Source of the DNA: Nakamurella endophytica | GTDB lineage: Bacteria; Actinomycetota; Actinomycetes; Mycobacteriales; Nakamurellaceae | Assembly: GCF_014646215.1 (NCBI RefSeq) | Contig: NZ_BMNA01000009.1 | Span: forward strand, 54,813-118,812 | DNA: 64,000 bases | Reading direction: 5' to 3' | Shown here: piece by piece, positions 44,286 to 52,782 of the stretch | Position numbering within the stretch: the first letter of the stretch is position 1 | Layout of the letters: every line of letters starts with the position of its first letter | Position numbers and translations under genes: made by a program | Notes under the pieces: model-generated | What the model was told of the DNA's origin: nothing | Seen by the model: the letters and a program-made list of their open reading frames with translations, nothing else | Databases searched by the model: none

Positions 44286-44939
44286 TCAGACCAGCGCCTC
44301 CCGCACCAGGTCCTCCACCTCGGTGGAGGCCACGAAGAGCAGCTCGTCGCCCGGCTCCAGCGGTTCGTCGGGCTGGGGGACGATCACCCGGCCGCCGCGC
44401 AGGATGGTGACCAGCGCCGCGTCCCGCGGCAGCTCCAGGTCCCGCACCGGCCGACCGGCCATCGACGTGGACGGCGGCAGGGTGACCTCCACCAGGTTCG
44501 CCTGTCCCTGCCGCAGGGTGAACAGTCGCACCAGGTCGCCGACGGTGACCGCCTCCTCGACCAGCGCGGCCAAGATGCGCGGCGTCGACACCGCGACGTC
44601 CACCCCCCAGGCGTCGGTGAACAGCCACTCGTTGCGCGGGTCGTTGACCCGGCCGACCACCCGGCCGACCGCGAACTCGGTCTTGGCCAGCAGCGACACC
44701 ACCAGGTTGACCTTGTCGTCGCCGGTGCAGGCGATCACCACGTCGCAGGTCTGCAGCCCGGCCTCCTCGAGGGAGGACAGCTCGCAGGCGTCGGCCTGCA
44801 CCCACTCGGCGGCCTCGATGCGCTGCGGCTTGATGGCCTCGGGGTCGCGGTCGATGAGCATGACCTGGTGGCCGTTCTCGACCAGCTCACCGGCGATGGA
44901 CCGGCCGACCGAGCCGGCTCCGGCGATGGCGATCCGCAT
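44286..44939 (-). CDS. TrkA-type potassium-transport regulator, second copy (CeoC-like)
   Basis: Cytoplasmic RCK protein, 217 residues, with an N-terminal Rossmann domain (MRIAIAGAGSVGRSIAGEL, NAD-binding GxGxxG; acidic VMLIDRDPE ending strand 2) and a C-terminal TrkA_C domain (about 140-215). Regulates K+ uptake by binding nucleotides. The ATG overlaps the stop of the first trkA gene (TGATG type), so both subunits are made together. In mycobacteria ceoB and ceoC are the paired equivalents. Confidence 0.92.
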   Translation of the reverse strand: MRIAIAGAGSVGRSIAGELVENGHQVMLIDRDPEAIKPQRIEAAEWVQADACELSSLEEAGLQTCDVVIACTGDDKVNLVVSLLAKTEFAVGRVVGRVNDPRNEWLFTDAWGVDVAVSTPRILAALVEEAVTVGDLVRLFTLRQGQANLVEVTLPPSTSMAGRPVRDLELPRDAALVTILRGGRVIVPQPDEPLEPGDELLFVASTEVEDLVREALV

Positions 44940-45604
44940 CAGGCACCTTCCTCGGGGGACCGGGCGGCCAGCTCGCCGATGTGCAGCACGTCCCGGGACA
45001 GCACGGCCGCGTAGACGGCGTCGCCGTCCTGCACGACGGTCTCCGGCCGGGGCAGGAAACCGGTGCCGTAGCGGACCACGAAGGCGGCCCGGACCTGCAG
45101 CGCCGACTCCAGCGAGGTTAGCGTCCGGCCCACCCAGTCGCGGTGGTAGGGCACGTTGACGACGGTGACCGTCCCGGACGGGTCCCGCCACTCGCTAATC
45201 AGCCCGTCGGGGATGACCGCCCGCATCAGCCGGTCGGTGGTCCACGGCACGGTGGCGACCGTCGGGATGCCGAGCCGCTCGTAGACCTCGGCGCGCTTGG
45301 GGTCGTAGATCCGGGCCACGACGGTCCGCACGCCGAACTGCTCCCGGGCCACCCGGGCGGCGATGATGTTGGAGTTGTCGCCCGAGGACACCGCGGCGAA
45401 CGCGTGCGCCTCGGAGATCCGCGCGGAGATCAGGGTGTCCCGGTCGAAGCCCATGCCGAGCACCTGCTCGCCGTGGAAGTCCGGGCCCAGGCGCCGGAAC
45501 GACGCCGGGTCCCGGTCGATGACCGCCACCGAGTGGCCGGCCCGGGCCAGCGCCCTGGCCAGGCCGGAGCCGACCCGGCCGCAGCCCATGATCACGATGT
45601 GCAC
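44939..45604 (-). CDS. trkA: TrkA-type potassium-transport regulator, first copy (CeoB-like)
   Basis: 221 residues; N-terminal Rossmann RCK_N domain (VHIVIMGCGRVGSGLARAL, SVAVIDRDP) and C-terminal RCK_C domain (from about 140, GTVTVVNVPYHRDWVG). I place the start at GTG 45604, because GAGGAAAGG ends 9 nt upstream; GTG 45613 would abut that site. Divergent from a KimA-like transporter gene; no TrkH/TrkG/KtrB channel is in the window, so these regulators may act on the KimA-like protein or on a channel elsewhere. Confidence 0.92.
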   Translation of the reverse strand: MHIVIMGCGRVGSGLARALARAGHSVAVIDRDPASFRRLGPDFHGEQVLGMGFDRDTLISARISEAHAFAAVSSGDNSNIIAARVAREQFGVRTVVARIYDPKRAEVYERLGIPTVATVPWTTDRLMRAVIPDGLISEWRDPSGTVTVVNVPYHRDWVGRTLTSLESALQVRAAFVVRYGTGFLPRPETVVQDGDAVYAAVLSRDVLHIGELAARSPEEGA

Positions 45605-45765
45605 GCCGGGCACCCTTTCCTCGACGCCGAGCGGACTTGCGGACGACGGCCGGCGACACCCGGCCGCCGACCGGACCCGAAGGTACCGCCCGCCACACCT
45701 GGGAGCCGCCGGGAGCCGTCCGGGTCCGCCGATCGAGCGGATCGCGACGCGGTGCTGCGGACACG

Positions 45766-45771
45766 TAAACT
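45766..45771 (+). promoter_or_regulatory. -10 element of a leaderless promoter for the KimA-like gene
   Basis: TAAACT ends exactly 6 nt before GTG 45778; no ribosome binding site is present. The best hexamer of this kind in the window. Confidence 0.6.
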
Positions 45772-45777
45772 TCTGCG

Positions 45778-48027
45778 GTGTCCAAGGTGACGGCCGCGAC
45801 CAAGCGGTTGGTGGTCGGGCGACCCTTCCGCAGCGACCGGCTCTCGCACACGCTGCTGCCCAAACGGATCGCGCTGCCGGTGTTCGCGTCCGACGCGCTC
45901 TCCAGCGTCGCCTACGCGCCGCAGGAGATCTTCGCGACGCTGTCGGTCGCCGGGCTCGCGGCGTACTCCTTCGCTCCCTGGATCGCCATCCTGGTGACCC
46001 TGGTGATGCTGGTCGTCGTCGCCTCGTACCGGCAGAACGTGCACGCCTACCCCAGCGGCGGCGGCGACTACGAGGTCGCCACCACCAACCTGGGACCGAA
46101 CTTCGGCCTGACGGTGGCCAGCGCGCTGCTGGTCGACTACATCCTGACCGTGGCGGTGTCGACCGCCTCCGGCGTGGCCAACATCGGCTCGGCGATACCG
46201 GCGGTGGGCGAGCACCCGGTGCTGTGGTCGGTGATCATCATCGTGGTGATCACCGCGCTGAACCTGCGCGGCATCCGCGAGTCCGGCACGGCCTTCGCGA
46301 TCCCGGTCTACGCGTTCATGGTGTCGATCCTGGTGATGATCGGAACCGGCATCGTCCGGTGGATCGCCGGTAGCGACATGCAGGCCGAGAGCGCCGGGTA
46401 CACCTTGACCGCCGAGCACTCCATCACCGGCTTCGCGCTGGTCTTCCTGCTCGCCCGCGGCTTCTCGTCCGGATCCGCGGCGCTGACCGGCGTGGAGGCC
46501 ATCTCCAACGGCGTGCCGGCGTTCAAGAAGCCCAAGTCGCGCAACGCCGCCACGACGCTGGCCCTGATGGGCGGCCTGGCCGTGACCATGGTCCTCGGCC
46601 TGGTGGCGCTGGCCCGGATCACCGACGCCAAGATCGCCGAGGACCCGCTGCGGCAGCTGGTCGGCGCGCCGCCGGACTACTACCAGAAGACGATGATCGC
46701 GCAGATCGCGCAATCGGTCTTCTCCGGCTTCCCGGTCGCGTTCTACGTGGTGTCGTTCACCACCGGGCTGATCCTGGTGCTGGCGTGCAACACGGCCTTC
46801 AACGGCTTCCCGGTCCTGGGGTCGATCCTGGCCCAGGACAGCTACCTGCCGCGGCAGTTGCACACCCGCGGCGACCGGCTGGCCTTCTCCAACGGCATCG
46901 TCTTCCTCGCCGTCGTCGCGCTGATCCTGGTGGTCGCGTTCGACGCCAACGTCAACTCCTTGATCCCGCTCTACACGGTGGGCGTGTTCGTCTCGTTCAC
47001 CTGCTCGCAGGCCGGGATGATCCGGCACTGGAACCGGCTGCTGCGCACCGAGACGGACGGCCGGGTGCGCCGGCGGATGCGCCGCAGCCAGACCATCAAC
47101 GCCGTCGGCTTCAGCTTCACCGCGGTCGTGCTGGTGATCGTCATCGTCACCAAGTTCACCACCGGCGCGTGGATCGCCATCGCCGCGATGGGCCTGTTCT
47201 TCCTGACCATGAAGGCGGTGCGCCGGCACTACCAGCGGGTCGCGGCGGAGATCGCCGCCGACGAGGACGACCTGGTGCTGCCGAGCCGGGTGCACGCGGT
47301 GGTGCTGGTGTCCAAGCTGCACCTGCCGACCATGCGGGCGCTGTCCTACGCCAGGGCGACCCGGCCCGACACCATCGAGGCGGTGACCGTCAACGTCGAC
47401 CCCGAGGACACCGCCGCGCTGGCCCGGGAGTGGGAGGACCGGCAGATCCCGGTCCCGCTCAAGGTCATCGACTCGCCGTTCCGGGAGATCACCCGGCCGA
47501 TCATGGAGTACGTGCGCCGGGCCCGGAAGGACTCGCCGCGTGACGTCGTCGCGGTTTTCATCCCCGAGTACGTCGTCGGGCACTGGTGGGAGCAGCTGCT
47601 GCACAACCAGTCGGCGCTGCGGCTCAAGGGCCGGCTGCTGTTCACCCCGGGCGTCATGGTCACCTCGGTCCCGTGGCAGCTGTCCTCGTCCGAGGCGCTG
47701 GACCAGCGGATCCGCGCGCACGCCGACCGCACCCTGCCCTTCCGGACGCGGATGCCCGGCGTGGCGCCCCTGCAGGAGTTCTCCGACGGCGGGTCCGACG
47801 GTGGCGGGAAGCGTCGCCCGCCGGCGCCGCCGGGACGGGTGACGCCGGCCCGCGAGGGCGGTGGCCGGGTCGCCGACGGCGGGCGGCGTCCGGCGGCGAC
47901 ACCGGTGGAGCGTTCGGCGGCCGCGCCGGTGGAGCGGCCGGCGGCGGGACCGGTGGAGCGGCCGGCGGGGACCGGCCGGTCGGCGGGCGTCCCGCGCCGC
48001 GCCGGGGTGTCGGGCGACGGTGACTGA
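45778..48027 (+). CDS. APC-superfamily permease, KimA-like probable K+ importer
   Basis: 749 residues: N-terminal KRLVVGRPFRSDRLSHTLLPK, about 12 membrane helices (30-480) starting with ALPVFASDALSSVAYAPQEI, and a soluble C-terminal domain (about 500-680). Sequence layout follows Bacillus KimA and Rv2690c rather than amino-acid permeases. KimA is a high-affinity proton-coupled K+ importer; placement next to two trkA genes supports K+ as the substrate, but this remains inference. The last ~70 residues are Pro/Arg/Gly-rich repeats (three PVERPA-type units). Leaderless GTG start; overlaps the methyltransferase by 8 nt (GTGACTGA). Confidence 0.88.
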   Translation: MSKVTAATKRLVVGRPFRSDRLSHTLLPKRIALPVFASDALSSVAYAPQEIFATLSVAGLAAYSFAPWIAILVTLVMLVVVASYRQNVHAYPSGGGDYEVATTNLGPNFGLTVASALLVDYILTVAVSTASGVANIGSAIPAVGEHPVLWSVIIIVVITALNLRGIRESGTAFAIPVYAFMVSILVMIGTGIVRWIAGSDMQAESAGYTLTAEHSITGFALVFLLARGFSSGSAALTGVEAISNGVPAFKKPKSRNAATTLALMGGLAVTMVLGLVALARITDAKIAEDPLRQLVGAPPDYYQKTMIAQIAQSVFSGFPVAFYVVSFTTGLILVLACNTAFNGFPVLGSILAQDSYLPRQLHTRGDRLAFSNGIVFLAVVALILVVAFDANVNSLIPLYTVGVFVSFTCSQAGMIRHWNRLLRTETDGRVRRRMRRSQTINAVGFSFTAVVLVIVIVTKFTTGAWIAIAAMGLFFLTMKAVRRHYQRVAAEIAADEDDLVLPSRVHAVVLVSKLHLPTMRALSYARATRPDTIEAVTVNVDPEDTAALAREWEDRQIPVPLKVIDSPFREITRPIMEYVRRARKDSPRDVVAVFIPEYVVGHWWEQLLHNQSALRLKGRLLFTPGVMVTSVPWQLSSSEALDQRIRAHADRTLPFRTRMPGVAPLQEFSDGGSDGGGKRRPPAPPGRVTPAREGGGRVADGGRRPAATPVERSAAAPVERPAAGPVERPAGTGRSAGVPRRAGVSGDGD

Positions 48028-49600
48028 GCCGGCGGGCGATCCCGGCGTCCCTGTCTACCCGGACGAGCTGGCCGTGGGGGACGTCGTCGAGGTCCGGGTC
48101 GACGCGGTCGCCCACGGCGGGCACTGCGTCGCCCGCTACGGCGGGCGGGTGGTGTTCGTCCGGCTCGGCCTGCCGGGAGAGCAGGTCAGGGTGCGGCTCA
48201 CCGAGGTCCGTCCCGCGTCGTTCTGCCGCGGCGAGGTCGTCGAGGTGCTGGTGCCGCACCCGGACCGGGTCGAGGCGCCGTGCGTGCACTTCCGGCCCGG
48301 GGGCTGCGGCGGCTGCGACTTCCAGCACGCGGCCGGCCCACTGCAGCGCGAGCTCAAGGGCGCCGTGGTCGCCGAGCAGCTCCGCCGGCTGGCCGGGCTG
48401 GACGTCGCGGTGACCGTGCAGGCCCTGCCGGACGCAATCCTGGAGACAGGACCGGACGCAGCCCCGGACACAGGACCGGACACTGCTCAGGGCGGGGTGG
48501 CTCCGGGCTTCGGCTGGCGCACCCGGGTGCGGTGGGCGCTGGACGCCGACGGGCGCATCGGTCCCCGCGCGGTCCGCAGCCACCGGGTCGTCCCGGTCTC
48601 CCGGGACCGGCCGTGCCTGATCGCCGCACCGGGGTTCAGCGAGGCCGCCGCCGTCCTCGACGTCCCTCCCGGGGTGCGGGACGCGCCGGTCCGGCCCGGG
48701 CCGGACGACCGGCAGGCCGTCGCCGGACCGGGGGGCGCGGCCGGGGTGCCGGAGACCGAGGAGGACGACCGCGGCGCCGGCGGCCGGCCGGAGCAGGACC
48801 GCGGCACCGGCGGCCGGCCGGAGCAGGACCGCCCCACCGGGGGAGGCCCGGCGCGGGACCGTCGGAGACGTCCGGACCGGCGATCCGAGCGCGGCCGGGG
48901 CGGGGACCGCGGTCGGGGCACCGTGCGCGGCCGGGCCGCCGACCGGGGCCGGCGCCGCAGCGCGCTGCCCGAGGTGATCCTGGTGCAGGCGCCGGACGGC
49001 GAGGTGCGCAGCGCCTGGCCCGGCGAGGACGCCAGGCTGGTCGTCGAGCAGGCCGCCGGCCGGGACTGGCAGGTGGCCGGGGACGGCTTCTGGCAGGTGC
49101 ACCCCGCGGCGCCACAGGTCCTCGCCGACGCCGTGCGGGCCGCGCTGGGCGACGCCGACATCCGCTCCGCGTGGGACCTGTACGGCGGGGTCGGGCTGTT
49201 CGCTGCGGTGCTCGCCGACGTCGTCGGGCCCGGCGGCTCGGTCGTCTCCGTCGAGGGCGACCGGCACGCCGCCGAGCTGGCCGCCGCCAACCTCGCCGAC
49301 CTGCCGGGCGTCCGGACCGTGCGGGGAGCGGTGGCCGACGTCGTCGCCGACCTCCCGGACCGGGTCGACGCCGTCGTGCTGGACCCGCCGCGCACCGGCG
49401 CCGGTCCGGCGCTGTGCCGCGAGATGGCCCTGCGCGAGCCGGCGGTGCTCGTCTACGTCGCCTGCGACCCGGCGGCGCTGGGTCGGGACGCCGCGGCACT
49501 GGCCGGGGCCGGCTACCGGCTGGACGGCCTGGCCGCGTTCGACTGCTTCCCGCAGACGCACCACGTCGAGTGCGTCGCCCGCTTCGTCCCCGCCGGCTGA
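48020..49600 (+). CDS. TRAM-domain RNA uridine-C5 methyltransferase (TrmA/RlmD family)
   Basis: SAM-dependent methyltransferase of tRNA or rRNA, 526 residues. N-terminal TRAM OB domain (about 15-75), 4Fe-4S cysteines (APCVHFRPGGCGGCDFQH), Rossmann motif I WDLYGGVGLFAAVLA, VVLDPPRTGAG and the catalytic Cys in YVACDPAALGRD. Between the central and catalytic domains lies an unusual ~70-residue Arg/Gly-rich insert (about 248-318; two GGRPEQDRGT repeats, then RGRGGDRGRG-like runs), reminiscent of RGG RNA-binding tails. Homologous to Rv2689c, also beside the APC transporter. GTG 48020 overlaps the transporter stop by 8 nt. Confidence 0.93.
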   Translation: MTEPAGDPGVPVYPDELAVGDVVEVRVDAVAHGGHCVARYGGRVVFVRLGLPGEQVRVRLTEVRPASFCRGEVVEVLVPHPDRVEAPCVHFRPGGCGGCDFQHAAGPLQRELKGAVVAEQLRRLAGLDVAVTVQALPDAILETGPDAAPDTGPDTAQGGVAPGFGWRTRVRWALDADGRIGPRAVRSHRVVPVSRDRPCLIAAPGFSEAAAVLDVPPGVRDAPVRPGPDDRQAVAGPGGAAGVPETEEDDRGAGGRPEQDRGTGGRPEQDRPTGGGPARDRRRRPDRRSERGRGGDRGRGTVRGRAADRGRRRSALPEVILVQAPDGEVRSAWPGEDARLVVEQAAGRDWQVAGDGFWQVHPAAPQVLADAVRAALGDADIRSAWDLYGGVGLFAAVLADVVGPGGSVVSVEGDRHAAELAAANLADLPGVRTVRGAVADVVADLPDRVDAVVLDPPRTGAGPALCREMALREPAVLVYVACDPAALGRDAAALAGAGYRLDGLAAFDCFPQTHHVECVARFVPAG

Positions 49601-49618
49601 CCGGCACCGGCACCTACA

Positions 49619-50008
49619 GTGGGGGTCCCCGCCCCCGACGCCGGCCGCCAGGAGCTCGAGATCGACCACTTCCGCTACCTGTTGCTGATGGCCGGCTGCC
49701 TGGTGATCACCGCACCGCTCGAGCTGGTGCTGCACGCCGGCGTGTACCGCCGCGTCCGGGCGCTGCTGCTGTCCGTGCTGCCGGTCGTCCTGGTGTTCTC
49801 GGTGTGGGACGTCGTCGGCATCGTCCGCGGCCACTGGACCTACAACCCGCGGTTCGTCACCGGGCTCCAGCTGCCGTTCCGGATGCCGATCGAGGAGCTG
49901 GTGTTCTTCGTCGTGATCCCGATCTGCGGGCTGCTCACCTACGGCGCGGTCGGCGCCGTCCTCGACCGCAAGCAGGCCCGCCGGGACGCGGAGGCCCGGG
50001 GTGCCTGA
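49619..50008 (+). CDS. crtYc: Lycopene cyclase, subunit c (CrtYc)
   Basis: Small membrane protein, half of the heterodimeric actinobacterial lycopene cyclase that forms beta-rings. Three hydrophobic helices (YLLLMAGCLVITAPLELVLH, LLLSVLPVVLVFSVWD, LVFFVVIPICGLLTYG) with the family's PFRMPIEELVFF. The family usually begins at (M)-x-HFRYLL. The only ATG/GTG/TTG in frame is GTG 49619, which overlaps a -10-like TACAGT (49615-49620). By contrast AGGAG (49650-49654) lies 6 nt before an ATC codon at 49661, directly at the expected N-terminus. The true start is therefore uncertain and could be AUC. Overlaps crtYd by 8 nt. Confidence 0.9.
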   Translation: MGVPAPDAGRQELEIDHFRYLLLMAGCLVITAPLELVLHAGVYRRVRALLLSVLPVVLVFSVWDVVGIVRGHWTYNPRFVTGLQLPFRMPIEELVFFVVIPICGLLTYGAVGAVLDRKQARRDAEARGA

Positions 50009-50387
50009 GTACACCGCGCTGACCGTCGTGGCCGTGCTGGCGGTGGTCGCGCTCGAGCTGTGGGGGCTGCGGACGGGGATCTTCCGGACCCGGCGGTACT
50101 GGATCTCGATGGTCATCGTGCTGGGCTTCCAGATCCCGGTCGACGGCTACCTGACCCGGCTGGCCGACCCCATCGTGCTGTACGACGCCCGGCAGACGCT
50201 GGGCATCCGCTTCCCGTGGGACATCCCGATCGAGGACTTCGGCTTCGGCTGGGCGATGGTGACGCTGACCATCCTGCTGTGGCGCCGGTGCACCGACGGC
50301 CCGTCCCGCCGCGCCGCGGCCGGCCGGGCGGTCCCCGGTCGCCCGTCGAACGCCGGCGCCGCCGCACACCGGGAGGACGCCCGATGA
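50001..50387 (+). CDS. crtYd: Lycopene cyclase, subunit d (CrtYd)
   Basis: Second half of the heterodimeric lycopene cyclase, 128 residues, with three hydrophobic helices (TALTVVAVLAVVALELWGL, YWISMVIVLGFQIPVDGYL, FGFGWAMVTLTILLW) and the PWDIPIEDFGFG motif parallel to the PIEEL motif of CrtYc. The C-terminal ~30 residues are Ala/Arg-rich and dispensable-looking. GTG 50001 overlaps the crtYc stop (GTGCCTGA); its own stop overlaps the ATG of the next gene (ATGA). Confidence 0.92.
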   Translation: MPEYTALTVVAVLAVVALELWGLRTGIFRTRRYWISMVIVLGFQIPVDGYLTRLADPIVLYDARQTLGIRFPWDIPIEDFGFGWAMVTLTILLWRRCTDGPSRRAAAGRAVPGRPSNAGAAAHREDAR

Positions 50388-51199
50388 CCACCGTCCGGCC
50401 GGACGGGTCCCCGCCCGCCGGGACACCGGGCGCCGGCGGGCTGGACGTCGAGGCCGCCTTCGACGCGGCCGCGCCCCGCTACGACCTGATGGTCGCGCTC
50501 AACCCCGGCTACCACCACCACCTGCGGATGGCGGCCAAGGCGCTGGTGGAACGGCTGCCGGCGACCGGTCCGCTGCGCCTGCTCGACCTGGGCTGCGGCT
50601 CCGGGGCGTCCACCCGCGCGCTGCTCGACCGGCTGTCCGCGGACGTCGCACCGGACCGCGGTCCGGTCGAGGTCGTCGGCGTGGACGCCTCGGCGGGCAT
50701 GCTGGCCCAGGCTCGGCGCCGGGCCTGGCCGGCGGTGGTGCGCTTCCTGCACGCCCGCGCCGAGGACCTGGTGCCGCCGGTGCCGGACGCCGTGGACCGG
50801 GTGGTCGGCGCGCCGCTGGACGGCGTGCTGGCCGCCTACCTGTTCCGCAACGTGCCGGCCGAGCACCGGGACGCGGTGCTGGCGGCGCTGTTCGACCGGC
50901 TGCGCCCCGGCGGCACCCTGGCCGTCCAGGAGTACTCGGTCGCCGGCTCCCGGCGGGCCGGCCGGGTGTGGACGGCGGTGTGCTGGGCCGTCGTCGTGCC
51001 GCTGAGCCTGCTCACCTCGGGCAGCAGCCGCATCTACCGCTACCTGTGGCGGAGCGTGCAGCGCTTCGACTCCGTCGAGCAGTTCACCGACCGGCTGCAC
51101 CGGGCCGGGTTCGTCGACGTCCGGGTGCGGACCGTGTCCGGTTGGCAGCGGGACATCCTGCACACCGTCCGGGCGAGCAGGCCGGCGGCCGGCGGGTGA
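50384..51199 (+). CDS. crtT: SAM-dependent methyltransferase of the carotenoid cluster (CrtT-like)
   Basis: 271 residues, UbiE/MenG-like Rossmann fold: FDAAAPRYDLMVALNPGYHH, motif I LLDLGCGSGASTRALL, VVGVDASAGMLAQA, and a hydrophobic segment (VWTAVCWAVVVPLSLLTSG) near residue 200 that may anchor it to the membrane. A methyltransferase-like crtT lies between crtY and crtU in Streptomyces isorenieratene clusters, which fits this position; its exact role there is unproven. ATG 50384 follows GGGAGG and overlaps the crtYd stop. Its stop overlaps the crtU start (GTGA). Confidence 0.85.
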   Translation: MTTVRPDGSPPAGTPGAGGLDVEAAFDAAAPRYDLMVALNPGYHHHLRMAAKALVERLPATGPLRLLDLGCGSGASTRALLDRLSADVAPDRGPVEVVGVDASAGMLAQARRRAWPAVVRFLHARAEDLVPPVPDAVDRVVGAPLDGVLAAYLFRNVPAEHRDAVLAALFDRLRPGGTLAVQEYSVAGSRRAGRVWTAVCWAVVVPLSLLTSGSSRIYRYLWRSVQRFDSVEQFTDRLHRAGFVDVRVRTVSGWQRDILHTVRASRPAAGG

Positions 51200-52782
51200 C
51201 CGGCTGGCGGCCCGGTCGCGACCCGCGGGCGCACCGCCACCCCGGTCCCGCCGGCGTGCTGCGCGACCCGGGCGGGCGCCGGGTGACCGTCATCGGCGGC
51301 GGCATCGCCGGGCTGGCGGCGGCGGCGGGGCTGGCCGAGCGCGGCGTGGCGGTGACCCTGCTGGAGGCCGCGCCGCAGCTGGGCGGCCGGGTGCGGGCCT
51401 GGCCGGTGCCGGGGGATCCGGAGCGGACCATGAGCCGCGGCTTCCATGCCTTCTTCCGCCAGTACTACAACCTGCGCGCGCTCCTGCGCCGCGCCGACCC
51501 GGCGCTTGGCCGGCTGGTCCCGGTCGAGGATTACCCGCTGGTGCTGGCCGGCGGGCACCGCGACTCCTTCACCGGCATCCCGCGGACCCCGCCGCTGAAC
51601 CTGGCCGCCTTCGTGCTGCGCAGCCCGTCGTTCACCGTGCGGGACCTGGCCAGGGTCGACGTGGCCGCCGCCCTCGAGCTGCTCGACGTGCGGTTCCCGC
51701 GCACGTTCGCCGACTACGACGGGGAGAGCGCCGCGGAGTTCCTGGACCGGTTGCGCTTCCCGGACGCCGCGCGGCACCTGGCGCTCGAGGTCTTCGCGCG
51801 CAGCTTCTTCGCCGACCCGCGGGAGTTCGCCGCCGGCGAGCTGGTCGCCATGTTCCACAGCTACTTCGTCGGGTCCGCCGAGGGCCTGCTGTTCGACGTC
51901 CCCGACGACGACTACGACACCGCGCTGTGGGCGCCGCTGGCCCGGTACCTGCAGCGGCGCGGCGTCGAGATCCGCACCGGTGCCGAGGTCCTCGGTGTCG
52001 ACCTGACCGGTCCGCAGGCCCGGACGGTGCTCGCGGACGCCGAGCACGCCGCGGACGCCGTGGTGCTGGCCGTCGACCCGCGCACCGCCCGCCGGCTGGT
52101 CGCCGACGGTGCCGGTCTGCCCGGCGGGTCCTGGCGCGACGCGGTCGCCGCCGGTCGGTCGGCGCCGCCGTTCGCCGTCTGGCGGCTGTGGTTGGACCGG
52201 GCGGTCGACGCCGACCGGTCGCCGTTCCTGGGCACCAGCGGCTACGGCCCGCTCGACAACGTCACCGTGCTCGAACGTTTCGAGGCCGGCGCGGCACGCT
52301 GGGCGCAGCGGCACCGCGGGTCCGTGGTCGAGGTGCACGCCTACGCCGTGCCGCCCGGCACCGACGAGGTGGCGTTGCGCGAGCAGCTGCGGGCCGAGCT
52401 GCACCGGGTGTACCCGGAGACCGCAGCGGCGGGCGTGCGGGCGCAGGAGTGGCTGCTGCAGCAGGACTGCCCGCTGCTGGACCCGTCCGGATGGCAGCGA
52501 CGACCGGGCGTCCTCACGCCGGACCCGCGACTCGTGCTGGCCGGCGACTGGGTGCGCTCGGACCTGCCGGTCGCTCTGATGGAGCGCGCGGCGACGACCG
52601 GCTGGGCCGCCGCGAACACCGTGCTGTCCGGCTGGGGGGTGGCCGGTCACGACCTGTGGTCCACCCCGATGGCCGGCCGGCACCCCGTGGCGGGGGTCAC
52701 CCGCCGGGTGCTGGCCGGGCGCCCGGGCCGGCGGCGGCCGGGCGGTCAGCCCGGGTACTCGCCCCGGGCGCGCAGCGCGTAG
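51196..52782 (+). CDS. crtU: Carotene desaturase/methylase, probable isorenieratene synthase (CrtU)
   Basis: FAD-dependent enzyme of the amine-oxidase/phytoene-desaturase fold, 528 residues: dinucleotide motif [19 protein letters not shown] (about 33-51), GGRVRAW, MSRGFHAFFRQYYNLRALL, and a C-terminal FAD motif LVLAGDWVRSDLPVALMERA. The FHAFFRQYYNLR segment is typical of CrtU, which converts the beta-rings of beta-carotene to aromatic phi-rings, giving isorenieratene. Position after crtYc-Yd-crtT supports this over a plain desaturase. GTG 51196 overlaps crtT (GTGA); about 30 residues precede the FAD motif. The 3' end overlaps the convergent Rieske gene by 37 bp. Confidence 0.87.
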   Translation: MTGWRPGRDPRAHRHPGPAGVLRDPGGRRVTVIGGGIAGLAAAAGLAERGVAVTLLEAAPQLGGRVRAWPVPGDPERTMSRGFHAFFRQYYNLRALLRRADPALGRLVPVEDYPLVLAGGHRDSFTGIPRTPPLNLAAFVLRSPSFTVRDLARVDVAAALELLDVRFPRTFADYDGESAAEFLDRLRFPDAARHLALEVFARSFFADPREFAAGELVAMFHSYFVGSAEGLLFDVPDDDYDTALWAPLARYLQRRGVEIRTGAEVLGVDLTGPQARTVLADAEHAADAVVLAVDPRTARRLVADGAGLPGGSWRDAVAAGRSAPPFAVWRLWLDRAVDADRSPFLGTSGYGPLDNVTVLERFEAGAARWAQRHRGSVVEVHAYAVPPGTDEVALREQLRAELHRVYPETAAAGVRAQEWLLQQDCPLLDPSGWQRRPGVLTPDPRLVLAGDWVRSDLPVALMERAATTGWAAANTVLSGWGVAGHDLWSTPMAGRHPVAGVTRRVLAGRPGRRRPGGQPGYSPRARSA

